This document shows, piece after piece, positions 12,001 through 21,683 of a stretch of DNA of 64,000 bases (position 1 is the first letter of the stretch; every line of letters starts with the position of its first letter). The translations under genes were made by a program, and so were the position numbers. Source of the DNA: Ditylenchus dipsaci (Eukaryota; Nematoda; Chromadorea; Rhabditida; Anguinidae); contig SADC01000900.1 of the NCBI GenBank assembly GCA_004194705.1, positions 186,001 through 250,000 on the forward strand, in the 5' to 3' direction. Under the pieces are notes generated by a model. The model was not told the origin of the DNA. It made no database searches and saw nothing but the letters and a program-made list of their open reading frames with translations.

Positions 12001-15000
12001 ATATATTTGTCTGAAAAAAAGTTTTTATATATGTTGATTTTGCATTTTAAAAACTGAGTGTTTTAAACTTATTAAATTGATTAATTTTTAAATTTTTTCA
12101 TTAGTTAATATCGAAGTTCTATAATCTATAATAGATCACAATCTTGCAATGAGAAGCTGTAGAGCAAAGGAAAGTTTATCAGCTCATCCAATCTAGCAAC
12201 GCTAAGCACGGCTCGACTTATCGATGACTTACGTATTGAAATATTTAAATGAAAACAAGAAATATTGAAATATCTAGTGCCCTATTGGACAATGCGTACC
12301 AAAAAATTTCTAACACTGTTTTCAGAACGTAACTTGTAACAAATTTCGCAAATTGCTGAGCTTATCAAGTTTCATGGTCCTTTAAATTGTTGGAAATCGC
12401 TCTAAAACCGTAAAAAGAGGATGAAGGCTGTTAAAGATAGTCTCGACACAAAAAAATTTATCCGGTTTTTTTATTTTTAAAATATGGTTTTTGAGCCATA
12501 TTTTATCGAAAATTCGGTTTTGCAATATCAGTCAAACTTGTGAAAAATTAAAAGTTGGATTGGCATTATTAAAATCGGAATTTCTGAATTCCTTCAAAAT
12601 CGATGACTTCCTTCAAAATCGATGCCTTCAAAAAATGGCCTAGAATCGAAACGTAGTAGCAAAAAATGAACCTTTTTCGATGGCTTTTTTCCTTTTTCAT
12701 TTCGTTTTTAGGCCATTTTTTGAAGGAGTCTAGAAATTCTGATATTGATGATGTTTATACAAGTTTTAAATCTGCACAAGTCTTTTTGTAATCGCAACAT
12801 TGAGTTTTCCACAAAATACGGCTCTAAATCCATATCAAAAAAACTAAAAAACTTGGATAAATCCTTTCGTGTCGAGTCTATCTCCTTAACACTATAATTC
12901 CCGACTGCAACGTTTGACTACCCGGCGGCAGAAAAATCTGCTGAGCACGAATATCGCAAAATCAGGCCTCCTCGCTAGACTCATTGAAAATCGGGTCGTT
13001 TTTTCTTCAGGCTGCTGAGCAGTGAACTTATCCAGTTCAGCATTTTATTTCATGCTCATAAGAAAGCCTTTTTTCCTCTTAAAATTTTATAGCGCATTTC
13101 CTAAAAATTAAAATATCACGTGATAAAGCACGAAAAACGGCATCCGATACAATGGTCAGATCACAGGTGAAGCTCTGTTTTTCTGCTTTTTGAGAGGGTT
13201 GAAGAAGTGTGGTGGCAGCTTGGTCATGGGTGGACGATTCTCGTTTTATATTTCCGGGTTAGAAAGCAAGATGACCAAGCAGAAATTCAAACGTTGTTAG
13301 GGAAAAAGAATCGCCTTGGCTATCTTTCGGTATGCAAAGTACACAGATATTTTGTTTGAATCTTGCGTTCTAACCCGGAAATATAAAACGAGAATCGTCC
13401 ACCCGTGACCAAGCTGCCACCACACTTCTTCAACCATCTCAAAAAGCGGAAAAACAAAGCTTCACCTGTGATCTGACCATTGTATCGGATGCCGTTTTTC
13501 GTGCTTTATCACGTGATATTTTAATTTTTAGGAAATGCGCTATAAAATTTTAAGGGGAAAAAGGCTTTCTTATAAGCATAAAATAAAATGCTGAACTGGA
13601 TAAGTTCACTGCTCAGCAGCCTGAAGAAAAACGACCCGATTTTCAATGAGTCTCTGTGAGAATTGCGGTAATTGAGTGCATTGTACTCTAGCGAGAAGGC
13701 CTGATTAATCGATATTTGTGCTCAGCAGATTTTTCTGCCGCCAGGTAGTCAAACGTTGCAGTCGGGAATTCTAGTTTTAACAGCGTTGACCCTCCCTTTA
13801 ATGTACAGGGTGTCCCAGAATAAAAGAATCCCTACACTTCAAGGGCACCGTACGAGCATTTCGTTTTTTTTTTCTTTTTTAAAAGATATGTCATTTTGTA
13901 GCCCTGTAAATTCTCTATCGAATGGTATATAAATATTTCATTACTTAAAATATAATATGGGTAAATTGACAGAACAAAAATTTTAATCTCGATTTCAAAT
14001 CCGGAAATTTTTAGTTTTCGTTAAAGCAAAAGATTTGTAAGTGACTTTTAGGCTGCTTATCAGTAGCCAATTTTTTTATCGCGAAATGTTTCAAATACAT
14101 GACTTCGCAGCTCTTGCATTTCTTTTTCGATTGTCACATAAAACTTTTTGACCTTACCGGAGTATACCCCCCCCTCCCAAATGCAATGTTTTTTAAAGTG
14201 TTTCCAAACACCCTATATCGACCTAAATTGTTTCAGGAGTTCAAAAAGACAATATTTTTGAGTTCTGGTTGATGAAAAATTGAGTTTTGGACATTTTAAA
14301 ATTTCGACCATTTGCCTGTTTTGGCATGTTTTGGTCACTGGAGCTGGGCAAAAATAGTCTCTAAATGCATTTTTCTTCAAGAGTCTTGCTCGGAATTATG
14401 TCTAAGGTAAGTGAGTGCGCGCATCTCTAACAACCAAGCCCCTGCGCCCCGAAGGGGGCGCAGGGGGCTTGGTTGCTTGGGGTTGAGATTGGTTGCTTGG
14501 GGTTGAGTTGCTTGGGTTGGGCATGAAAAATGTATGCATACCAGAGTTTATTTATGCGGTAAGCCCCAGTCAACAAAACTATGTTCGACATCTTTCTTTT
14601 TACACTAAATTGGTCTATTCTTGGCCCTTTCCCACCTTAATATGGCCCTAAATCCCTTCAAAAATGGTCAAAATAGGTATTTTTGGGTGGTCCAAAACTC
14701 AATTTTTTATTGACTAGAACTCAAAAAATGTCTTTTTCGAGCTTCTCAGGCAATCTTAGGTCGATATAGAGTGTTTGGAAACACTTTAAACAAAATTTCA
14801 TTTAAGGGGGGGGGGTATACTCCGGTAGCGCCAACTTTTTTAAATTCTTTTGAAAAGTCACCATTTAGCTCCCAACTTATTTTAGGATCATTTTGGAAGT
14901 TGACAGGCATTTCGAAAATTTCGACTTTTTTAATCTCGAATTTTTTCAAAAGGCCGTATCTCAATCTCGAATTTTTTCTGTAAATGGATATTATAGCTCA

Positions 15001-15813
15001 TTATATGCGCTACACCATGAAATTAACAACTTTCAACAATTTATGAATTTTTTTGACCATGAAATACTTTAACAAAAACTGAAAATTCGCGGATTTAAAA
15101 ATCGAGATATTTATTATTTAATTTATCCATAATTTTTTTTATCAGTAATGAAATGTTTATATACCACTCGATAGAGAATTTCCAGGGCTAGAAAATAACA
15201 TATCGTTCGAAAAAAGTGAAATAAAAAATGGTCATACGGTGCATTTGAAGTGTAGCGATTTTTTTCTGGACACCTCACAGAAAAATGTGAAAATTAGCTC
15301 TTTTAGATTAAATTTGTGCCACCATGTAATAGTTTACCCTTTAAATCTTCCAAACGAGTTTTTTTACGATTGAACATAACAGAATTTTAGCTTTCTAATT
15401 CTAGCTATCTAGTGGTTTAACGAAAAAAAATAGAGTTTTTATAAACTCTTAATAATTATTGATAAAAAAATTGATAGTGTTTGATTTGATGCAGTAAAAC
15501 ATCACAATTTGAGCAATTTTTTTATTAAATATGTATTTCAGTACGCAGCTCCGATTGTTTTTCTAGTTCTTCCGATCACAAGTTTCCTTTATAACCACTT
15601 TTTTGTGGATAACTTTAAGCCGGACAATAGTACAGCTCAGAAGTTAATAATAATGTTTACGCTGCATGGATTGACCAACTCTTAGTTGACTATATTTTTG
15701 TGACACCTTACAGGCTGTATACAAAGAGGAAGTTGGTTTTTTGTGGTGGATCAAAGCTCAAGCTGAACCTGCACTTCAAGTTGTCAACACAAACACAAGC
15801 AAGAAAAGCTTAA
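9006..15813 (+). CDS. Serpentine (7TM) chemoreceptor, Srh/Str superfamily, five exons, one frameshift
   Basis: Nematode seven-helix receptor, expected in the membrane of chemosensory cilia. Exons: 9006-9170, 9219-9344, 10010-10212, 10278-10545, 15542-15813; phases join exactly and give about 344 residues, the usual size. The start is the first ATG in frame (MADNFVIGSS). Landmarks: a helix then SPTSMHGYRAFLALIT after TM1; LLPDMLYPASCSVINGFF for TM2-TM3; TKPAIIFLYSFLCYLLVYF; HKTYVMHLRLTALLVAQ at the TM6 entry; YAAPIVFLVLPI and LHGLTNS in TM6-TM7; PYR after TM7. LHGL and PYR are hallmarks of Srh-type receptors. A single base is missing at about 15683 (TCTTAGTT); with it absent, translation stops one residue after LTNS, just before VDYIFVTPYR. 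The intron 3 acceptor (TATATAG, 10277) was chosen over the stronger TTACAG at 10258 because only it keeps frame. Introns 2 and 4 (665 bp and 5 kb) are filled with mobile elements. Confidence 0.88.
9460..9691. mobile_element. hAT-like MITE with TAGCCGGC repeats
   Basis: 232 bp, flanked by a perfect 8-bp duplication GTTTTGAG (9452-9459 and 9692-9699). The right terminus inverted is TAGAGTTGTCCAACGGC; the left is TGGAGTTGTCAAAATAGCC. Both subterminal regions consist of AGCCGGCTATTT-type units. It lies in intron 2 of the receptor gene, in a non-coding position. Confidence 0.9.
11090..11480. repeat. Two units of a roughly 190-bp tandem repeat
   Basis: Each unit carries, in order, AAATCCACC, CACCATCTCCAATTTGGAG, GTGCTTAAAAGACAGC, AAGTGGTTGAATTT, GGGTTCCGGAAAGATATCTG and CAAAAACTGGCCGAAA. 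A second locus with two more units is at 25300-25670, also just after a TAGAAAAGTGGGCTT stretch. Confidence 0.8.
11580..11790 (+). repeat. Double-hairpin dispersed repeat, copy 2
   Basis: Ordered landmarks: GTCTAAGGTA, TGAGTGCGCGCATCTCTAAC, a hairpin CAAGCCCC...GGGGCTTG, GTTGAGATGCGC, CACTAGAAAGTGACTCTGG, and a second hairpin in which CTCTGGATGCATG pairs with CATGCATACCAGAG around a loop of AAAAAG; then a tail GGCTCCAGTATTCAAAACTA. The minus-strand frame 11616-11837 and the plus frame 11706-11909 are by-products of this repeat. Confidence 0.85.
12435..12885. mobile_element. TTAA-flanked inverted-repeat element (GATAGTCTCGACAC family), copy 1
   Basis: Ends AGATAGTCTCGACAC on the left and its inverse on the right, with TTAA at 12431-12434 and 12886-12889. 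The arms extend about 165 bases (12435-12600 and 12730-12885). A second copy is at 40682-41157. The right-hand TTAA is shared with the next element, so the two sit back to back. Confidence 0.7.
12890..13776. mobile_element. Long palindromic element with 370-bp arms, TTAA-flanked
   Basis: Left end CACTATAATTCCCGACTGCA, right end its inverse, TTAA on both sides (12886-12889, 13777-13780). The arms (about 12896-13270 and 13365-13770) are nearly identical, around a spacer of about 100 bp. The right arm carries an extra block of about 35 bp near 13653-13695 (GAATTGCGGTAATTGAGTGC) that is absent from the left arm. Terminus family shared with 20450-21402 (CCCGACTGTAACG). No coding frame. Confidence 0.85.
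13806..15279. mobile_element. CAGGGTGTCC foldback element, 1.5 kb
   Basis: TA precedes CAGGGTGTCCCAGAATAAAA at 13806; the right end is the inverse of a diverged copy (GAGGTGTCCAGAAAAAAATC). Arms are homologous for several hundred bases, including TTCTCTATCGAATGGTATAT (left) against its inverse at about 15160-15180, and the C-run/G-run pair at 14165 and 14810 (GAGTATACCCCCCCC). The centre holds a copy of the hairpin repeat (14330-14600). It lies wholly in receptor intron 4. Confidence 0.8.
14330..14600 (+). repeat. Double-hairpin dispersed repeat, copy 3
   Basis: Contains GGAGCTGGGCAAAAATAGTC, TCTTGCTCGGAATTATG, GTCTAAGGTAAGTGAGTGCG, a strong hairpin of CCAAGCCCCTGCGCCCC against GGGGGCGCAGGGGGCTTGG, and GTTGAGAT; then a short internal duplication (GGTTGCTTGGGGTTGAG) and the tail ATGCATACCAGAGTTTATTT. 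The left hairpin stem is the best preserved of all copies; the second stem has lost its 5' side. Confidence 0.8.
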
Positions 15814-16470
15814 CAAACATTAAACTCTGATAACAGTCTCTTTTTTAATGCGCACATATTTTACAGTATTTAAAATTGAATGAAAATTAGAAACAATAAA
15901 TTTATACATTAACGAATTGTCATTCTTGTCTTTACAATTGTGTGGGAAAATTAACTCCGCTACATATTGTTCCACTAGCCTTTTTTGTGTGTTGCGTACG
16001 ATCGCAAGGGGCAAGGCAAAAAAACCGCTTGTTCTTTACAACAGTCAAACTTTAACTCATGAAGACCAGATGGTCTTTTTAGGTATTTAGGGACATTTTT
16101 CAAATATCAATGGGATAAATACGTGATATTAAAAATTGTAATATTAAAAATACGAACAAATAAATAAAAAAACTCTGAAATTTGAGGTGTTCAATCTTAT
16201 CTTATATCTCCGGGGCATTTCCCCGAAAAAAATCAACTTTTCCGAAAAAAATTTGGGGAAATTGAAGACTCTTGAATTGAAAACAATTTTAATCAAAATC
16301 AAATAAATTAACACAAAATCATTAAAAATAATAGCGTTTCCAATTGGTTCTTCATGCGTGCCCCAGCCCTGGCTACAGTCAACTCTCCCAATACAGTTAA
16401 CTCTCTCAATGTTACGTCAATGGAAGGGTTTACCAACCAAAGGCCGACTGGAATTACGTTAATAATGGTT
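15814..16470. other. Receptor 3' flank, no further gene seen
   Basis: AT-rich sequence. A solo Tigger-like end (CAGTCAACTCTCCCAATAC) lies at 16377. The minus-strand frame 15820-16014 shows no family resemblance and is probably chance. Confidence 0.4.
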
Positions 16471-16474
16471 TTAA

Positions 16475-16705
16475 AGGACCATGCTCACTGTGTTCCGATG
16501 GTCCCACGCCAATTCAAAAAATTTTCCTAATCCTTAAATTTCTGTACGGATTTTCTAACTTGGTTTCTAACAAAACAAGGCCTACAATTTAACTTTAGGT
16601 TTATTTTTATTAGAAACTCAATAAAAAAATTCTTACGTAAATCCAAAGATTAGGAACAAATTTTGAATTGGCTAGGGACCGCCAGACCAACGTGAGCATG
16701 GTCCT
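16475..16705. mobile_element. Hairpin MITE, AGGACCAT family, copy A
   Basis: TTAA at 16471-16474 and 16706-16709. Arms begin AGGACCATGCTCAC and share GGTCCC, GCCAATTCAAAA and CCTAATC; loop about 60 bp. The core (CTGTACGGATTTTCTAACTT, TTTCTAACAAA) is homologous to the element at 27338-27825. Confidence 0.75.
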
Positions 16706-16929
16706 TTAAGTGAATTTGCTCATAGATTTTGTTGAACTATTCCAATCTCACGACAACTGATAGACATTGCCATAGACACAAATGAAATATTAATGCAGTG
16801 CACTGTAGTAACCTTCGATTTAGTGTTTTTTGTAATTTTATTCATTTGCCTTTCGCAGATTGAATAATGAGCGCTCGAAAGAAACGTATGACTACTTTGT
16901 TAAAAAGAAATCAATCATCCAAGCCCTTA

Positions 16930-17659
16930 TGGCTCGTTCACAGACTGCGACTTAGACTGAGACTCTTTTGGCTACATGAACATCTCTTAGTTTCAGACTA
17001 AGTCTCAGTCTAAGGTGTTCACGGAGTGAGACTTAGACTGAGACTAAGACTAATTTTCTTCACGTGAAAAATATGAAAAACAGGATCAACTTTTTTCTTT
17101 TAACTGGTTTAAAGGGTTATTGGATGCTTTCTTTCTCGACCAGCCATCTAAGCTGAGCACGCAACGGTATAGAAAACTGCTCTGGAATTAGTGAAATAAA
17201 GTGGAGGATTTCTTGAAGTTGATCGAATGCTCACATGAGATGGCTAACGATATAGTTGAAGCCATTCCTGTCCTCCACAATGTCCTTACTGAAGAGATGA
17301 AGGAGGAAATGGACTTAGACAGAGCTATGGCAGATTTTTATAACTGGCGTGGAATAAACACCGGTGCACCCGAAGAAGTGGCCAATCCAAAAGACAAAGA
17401 ACACAGCTTGTCGAAACTTTTAATGGTGTTGTTAGTGAATATTTCCAGGAAAAATTATCTGAACAAAGAAATTAATGAAAATTGTCAATATTGTAGACAT
17501 TCCACTGTGAACATGTAAAACAAAGTCGTTCTTAGTGACTTCTTAGTTTAAGTCTAAGTCTCAGTCCATGAACACCTTAGACTGAGACTTAGACTGAGAC
17601 TATTCTGGCTACATGAACACCCTTAGTCTCAGTCTAAGTCGCAGTCCGTGAACGAGCCA
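16930..17659. mobile_element. Harbinger-like MITE carrying an open frame
   Basis: 730 bp, flanked by TTA (16927-16929 and 17660-17662). Termini are TGGCTCGTTCACAGACTGCG and its inverse, continuing into alternating CTTAGACTGAGA hexamer-like units on both sides. A 3-bp TTA target is typical of PIF/Harbinger. The interior is not transposase-like; it carries the frame at 17201-17518. Confidence 0.85.
17201..17518 (+). CDS. Unidentified 105-codon frame inside the Harbinger-like MITE
   Basis: Frame without ATG at its 5' end (the first in-frame codon used here is GTG), encoding an acidic protein with stretches SHEMANDIVEAIPVLHNVL and EEMKEEMDLDRAMADFYNWR. An upstream piece at about 17110-17190 (LLDAFFLDQPSKLS) is in a different frame, so a lost intron or a frameshift lies between. 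Composition differs from the surrounding AT-rich DNA. It is most simply a captured piece of a cellular gene; there is no recognisable domain. Confidence 0.35.
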   Translation: MEDFLKLIECSHEMANDIVEAIPVLHNVLTEEMKEEMDLDRAMADFYNWRGINTGAPEEVANPKDKEHSLSKLLMVLLVNISRKNYLNKEINENCQYCRHSTVNM

Positions 17660-18006
17660 TTAACAGGCGCTCAAAAAGAGGTTGAAATAAACTATGAGCT
17701 CGAACTCCTAGACGCTCTTCGTCTGCTCTGACAAGAGTGGTACTAAGTGACTAAAGAAACGATCACAAGCTGCTCTCGCTATGCAAAGTTTATCCATAAG
17801 GTAAACTAGAAAAATATGTTGGTCATTTTAGACCACATGGCTTTAGGATCTAGCCAATCAAGAAGAAGGCATTGGTGAAGTCTCTTCGGATGTTAGGTAT
17901 GGATAGACTTATAGATGCTTGGATTGATTTGCGAAATCTGACATGCAAGACTTCACCAACATCGAAGATTAGGTGAGAAAACAAAGGTTTATTTCTAATT
18001 TCCTAT

Positions 18007-18309
18007 TAGAGATGGCAAATGGCCTATTTCGGGACGGGACGGGACAAAATTTACTTTAAAAATTTCGGGACGGGACACCGGGACGGGACAAGGCCTAAAA
18101 ACCCTTCGGGACGGGACGGAACGGACGTCCCGACCCATTAATAAGGGAAAAATAAAGGAAAAATGAATGAAAAATCGAAAATCATTCCGGGACGGGACAC
18201 CGGGACGGGACACACTAGAATTTTTTCCGGGACGGACACCGGGACGGGACAAGCCCTAAAATCCCTTCGGGACGGGACGGGATTCCCGTCCCGTCCGAGG
18301 CCATCTCTA
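18007..18309. mobile_element. hAT-like MITE made of GGGAC repeats
   Basis: 303 bp with perfect 8-bp flanks TTTCCTAT (17999-18006 and 18310-18317) and termini TAGAGATGGCAAATGGC / inverse GGCCATCTCTA. The interior is mostly GGGACGGGAC and its complement. A related relic is at about 52050-52180. All frames across it are repeat by-products. Confidence 0.92.
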
Positions 18310-18949
18310 TTTCCTATATATTTATTTGCAGCTAATGTTTTATTGTTGCCGAAATCATTGACAACAAAAATAATAAGAGGAATATAGCTAAAGAAACAAC
18401 AGTAAGGCAATAGAAGTTGAAGCAGTTTAGGCAAAACAAATAATTCGCCGGCTGCAAGCTCAGAGTAAGTTTGATGATCTCCGTCAGTAAGTAGAAAATA
18501 ATTATGATGTTCCTGCAGTGTTCAGTCTTACGGATGCAGAGGACGAATAGTTTTATGAATAGGGCCGAAAGAATATTCACCCGAAAATCAACCAACTTAT
18601 TCTCGTCTAACCGTTAATGTATTTGTTCTCTAGTAATGTCATGACTTTTTGCTCGAAAAAAGATTCTTTAAATTAAATTTTCAGTTCATTATAAAGTCCT
18701 TCAGGCGAAAACTCTCAATTTAGTGTATATTATTGACTGTTTTGTCAAAAAAACCTTCGATTTAGCGTAACTCCTGATTCAGTGCATATTTTGAGGACCA
18801 AAAACAAGTATCACACAAATCAGCTTTAAGCGTTGTTTGCACAAAAGAAATAGTACACATATCTCTAGTCAACTAGCCTCCTTCTCAACCATCAGTTGAT
18901 TGATCTGCATTTACAGCCTTCTTTATAAACCCTTTATAAGACCTCAGGA

Positions 18950-19180
18950 CCCTACTATAGAATACCCCCCCCAAAATCCGACCTTTTAAAACTTTAGTAA
19001 AAAGTACCCGAATTTATGTCCCAGACCCCGGAAATGTGCGCAAAGTCTTCATTAGTCACAACTTCCGTACGCTGGCCTACCCCCAAGCCTAAGGGCTAAG
19101 CCTAAACTTGTTGTTTGCAAAGGTAGTTACAGCATTTTTTAAAGGTCGGATTTGGGGGGGGGGTATTCTATAGTAGCGCC
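18950..19180. mobile_element. C-run MITE, Merlin-like, copy 1
   Basis: 231 bp flanked by a perfect 8-bp duplication GACCTCAG (18942-18949, 19181-19188). The termini are GACCCTACTATAGAATACCC and the inverse of GGGTATTCTATAGTAGCGCC. A second copy is at 54763-55002, about 90% alike by eye, including GTACGCTGGCCTACCC and AAGGGCTAAGCCTAAACTTG. The 8-bp target and GG-type end resemble Merlin; no transposase is present. More degraded relatives are seen near 32670-32880 and 63285-63420. Confidence 0.82.
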
Positions 19181-19647
19181 GACCTCAGCCATGTGAGCTA
19201 CATGGAGTAGAAAAGACAAGGCGTTTACAGGTTGCTACCACAGACTCCTAAGTCTCTAACCATAAATGCTTCAAGGTAACACCCTTAGGCAGGATGCATT
19301 AACTTCACAATAGTACTCCAAAATGTCCTTCATTAGTTCTGTTCCCAGTGTTCCCACACTGTTCCCAGTGAGATTGATGTGACAGGGCTGAAACGTTTAA
19401 AGAATCTCTTTAATTAATTGTTCTTCTCTGCAATGAATTGTGGTCTCACCTGATTTTTGGATTAGATAAAAAAAATCTTTTTAAACGCTATTAATAGCTT
19501 AAACTTCGTAAGTTACATAAGAGCGAGAAGACATGGATTGCAAAAACAGCTAAGTTTTTGATCATAGATTTTTTAGGATGACTTGAACCACGTAAAAAGC
19601 AGGATGACACGAGGATTCTCGACTGTAACGACGGTCTACCCTGGGCT

Positions 19648-20235
19648 GGTATTCAGTTAAGTGAGTAGAGTTTTGGATCAAAAGTAACTCGTGATCTACT
19701 CGGTGTGTTTCAGTGTTTCAGACCGGCCGAGCAGGTTCAAAGATCACGAGTTACTTTTGATCTACTCAACTCGTTTCAGACACACGAGTAGAGTTTTGGA
19801 TCAAAAGCTATTCGCGATCCCACTCGAGCAGTCAGTAATTTTGATCCGAGTAGATTTGAGCTCTACTCTTTTAACTCGAGTTCTAGCCCCGAGTTTTACG
19901 AGTAAAATCGGGGCTAGAAAGCCGAGTTGGGCCAGTAGAACTCAAGCCAATCTAAAAAATTGAGTTAACTCGTGAATATCGGGGGTAGAAAGCTGAGTTA
20001 GGGAGTAGAACTCGAGCTGGGCGAGTAAAACTTGAGTAAAGAGAGTAGAGCTCAACTCTATACGGATCGAAAACTACTCGCTGCTCGTTTAGGTTCGCGA
20101 GTAACTTTTGATCCGAAAGTCTGCTCAACGTTTTTCAGATGGGCGAGTAGGATCACGAGTTATTCTTGATCCTAAACTCTACTTAACCGTTTCAAGTACG
20201 AGTAGGATCAAGAGTAACTATTGATCTAGTTAGCT
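19648..20235. mobile_element. GAGTAG-rich palindromic element
   Basis: About 590 bp built from TGGATCAAAAGTAACTCGTG and GAGTAGAGTTTTGGATC units in both orientations, with termini GGTATTCAGTTAA and the inverse of TTAGCTGGATACC. A frame at 19691-19963 is repeat sequence. A CGACTGTAACGACGG terminus directly upstream (19622) belongs to the family described at 20450. Confidence 0.7.
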
Positions 20236-20449
20236 GGATACCACACTTATTTTCACCACCCTATTTTTTGATAAACAAAACGAATGACAAATAAAACGAA
20301 TACAATGACCCGATTTTCCCGAGGAATCATTGAAGACAACCATGGTTTTTTTCAAGCGTCTGAGCTCTAAATTTTTTAATACATCATTCAAAGCCTGCAG
20401 CATTCAATAGCATTCAAAAGAGATCAAAAAGATAATGCTAACACGGGAA

Positions 20450-21402
20450 TTCCCGACTGTAACGACGGCTTACCCTGGTATACTTTTTCACGAGCAAAAC
20501 GAATGTCACGAAATCAGACGGAAAATTTGTGGTACAGCACCCCGAAAAGTCCTTTTTTCCCAGTGACTCCTTGGGGTCAGCATTGTTTTTTTAGACTGGT
20601 GAGCATTGGATTTAATAAGCACAGCATCTTCTTTCATATTCACAAGAAGCCCCTTTCCTGGCTTTCTAATGGTGGGTCGTTTGCCTATAGACTAAAATTT
20701 ATCACAGATAAAAATTCAAAAGAACCAAACTACCATTTCTAAAAAAATTATGGGAAAATTTTGCACAGAGTTATAACTTGGAAAAAATTTGAAAAAATTC
20801 AATGTTTGGATCTTTTGTCTCGAGCAGCATTTAAATTTTTTTGGCATTGACTTTTTAATTGAAAGAGCAACTTCTTTAGTGAATCCGGTCCTAAATTTAT
20901 ATTTTGTGGGTACTTCACGGGAGACTATTTTGCGACATTTTTAGGGCTCTTTTTTAGTTTTTCTAGACAGCCTGAAAGGTTATTTTGTATGACTTTTTAG
21001 CACTGACACGTGTCTTTTTTCACGCTGAATCTTAATCTGAAGTATGGTTTATGGTCACATGACTCTGTGCGAAAATTTCCCATACTTTTCGTATAATTGT
21101 AATTTTTTAGAAAGGTTGGTTTGGTTCTTTTGAATTTTTATGTGTGATTAAATTTGTTGTATGTAGGCGAACGACACAATATTAGAAATCTCAGTAAAAG
21201 GGCTTTTTATGAGTACAAAAGAACATGTTGTACTCATTAAATCCAATGCTCACCAGCCTAAAAAAACAATGCTGACCCCAAGGAGTTATTGGGAAAATTA
21301 AACTTTTTGTTGGTGCTGTACCACGATTTTTCCGTCCGACTTCTGATATTCGTTTTTCTTTTGAAAAAATATACCCGGTTAAACCGTCGTTACAGTCAAA
21401 AT
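20450..21402. mobile_element. Foldback element (CCCGACTGTAACGACGG termini)
   Basis: Arms 20450-20730 and 21060-21402 are inverted copies sharing TAACGACGG, GGTACAGCAC, CTTGGGGTCAGCATTGTTTT, GGTGAGCATTGGATTTAA and AATTCAAAAGAACCAA. The right arm has a 14-bp extra stretch (GAGTACAAAAGAACATG region). Just outside the right end (21420-21445) is a fragment of the hairpin repeat in minus orientation. No coding capacity. Confidence 0.8.
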
Positions 21403-21683
21403 TTCCGTCTCAAATTTTTTTTGAATACTGGGGTCTACTGCTTCCACTAACCCCGCTTTCAAGATCATTATAATTAACATGATTATTTTCCAGGATAAAC
21501 AGTAAGAGGATCCATGCAATATTGCTCACATCTTTTGTTTAGCACAACTGCGCTCATGTACGTGTTTTTTAAAGTACCCTGTATGTAAAATTGAAAATAT
21601 GGTGAATCATAAAATGTTAACAGCACACACCAAGCCGAGCAATTAATTGATAACCATTGAATAGCAAAAATTTATTGTATAGA

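Larger units (their letters stand above)
16860..18600 (+). pseudogene. Possible decayed gene interrupted by two transposons
   Basis: Outside the inserted elements, several short plus-strand stretches look coding but do not join: 16861-16926 (LNNERSKETYDYFVKKKS), 17663-17730 (GAQKEVEINYELELLDALRL, one base out of frame with the former), about 17866-17970 (LRMLGMDRLIDAWIDLRN) and about 18500-18600 (YDVPAVFSLTDAED, then GRKNIHPKINQL, with two stops). The composition, charged and not repeat-derived, suggests a degenerate protein-coding gene; I do not recognise the family. The Harbinger-like element at 16930 and the hAT-like element at 18007 separate the pieces. Low confidence that they belong to one gene. 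Confidence 0.3.
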
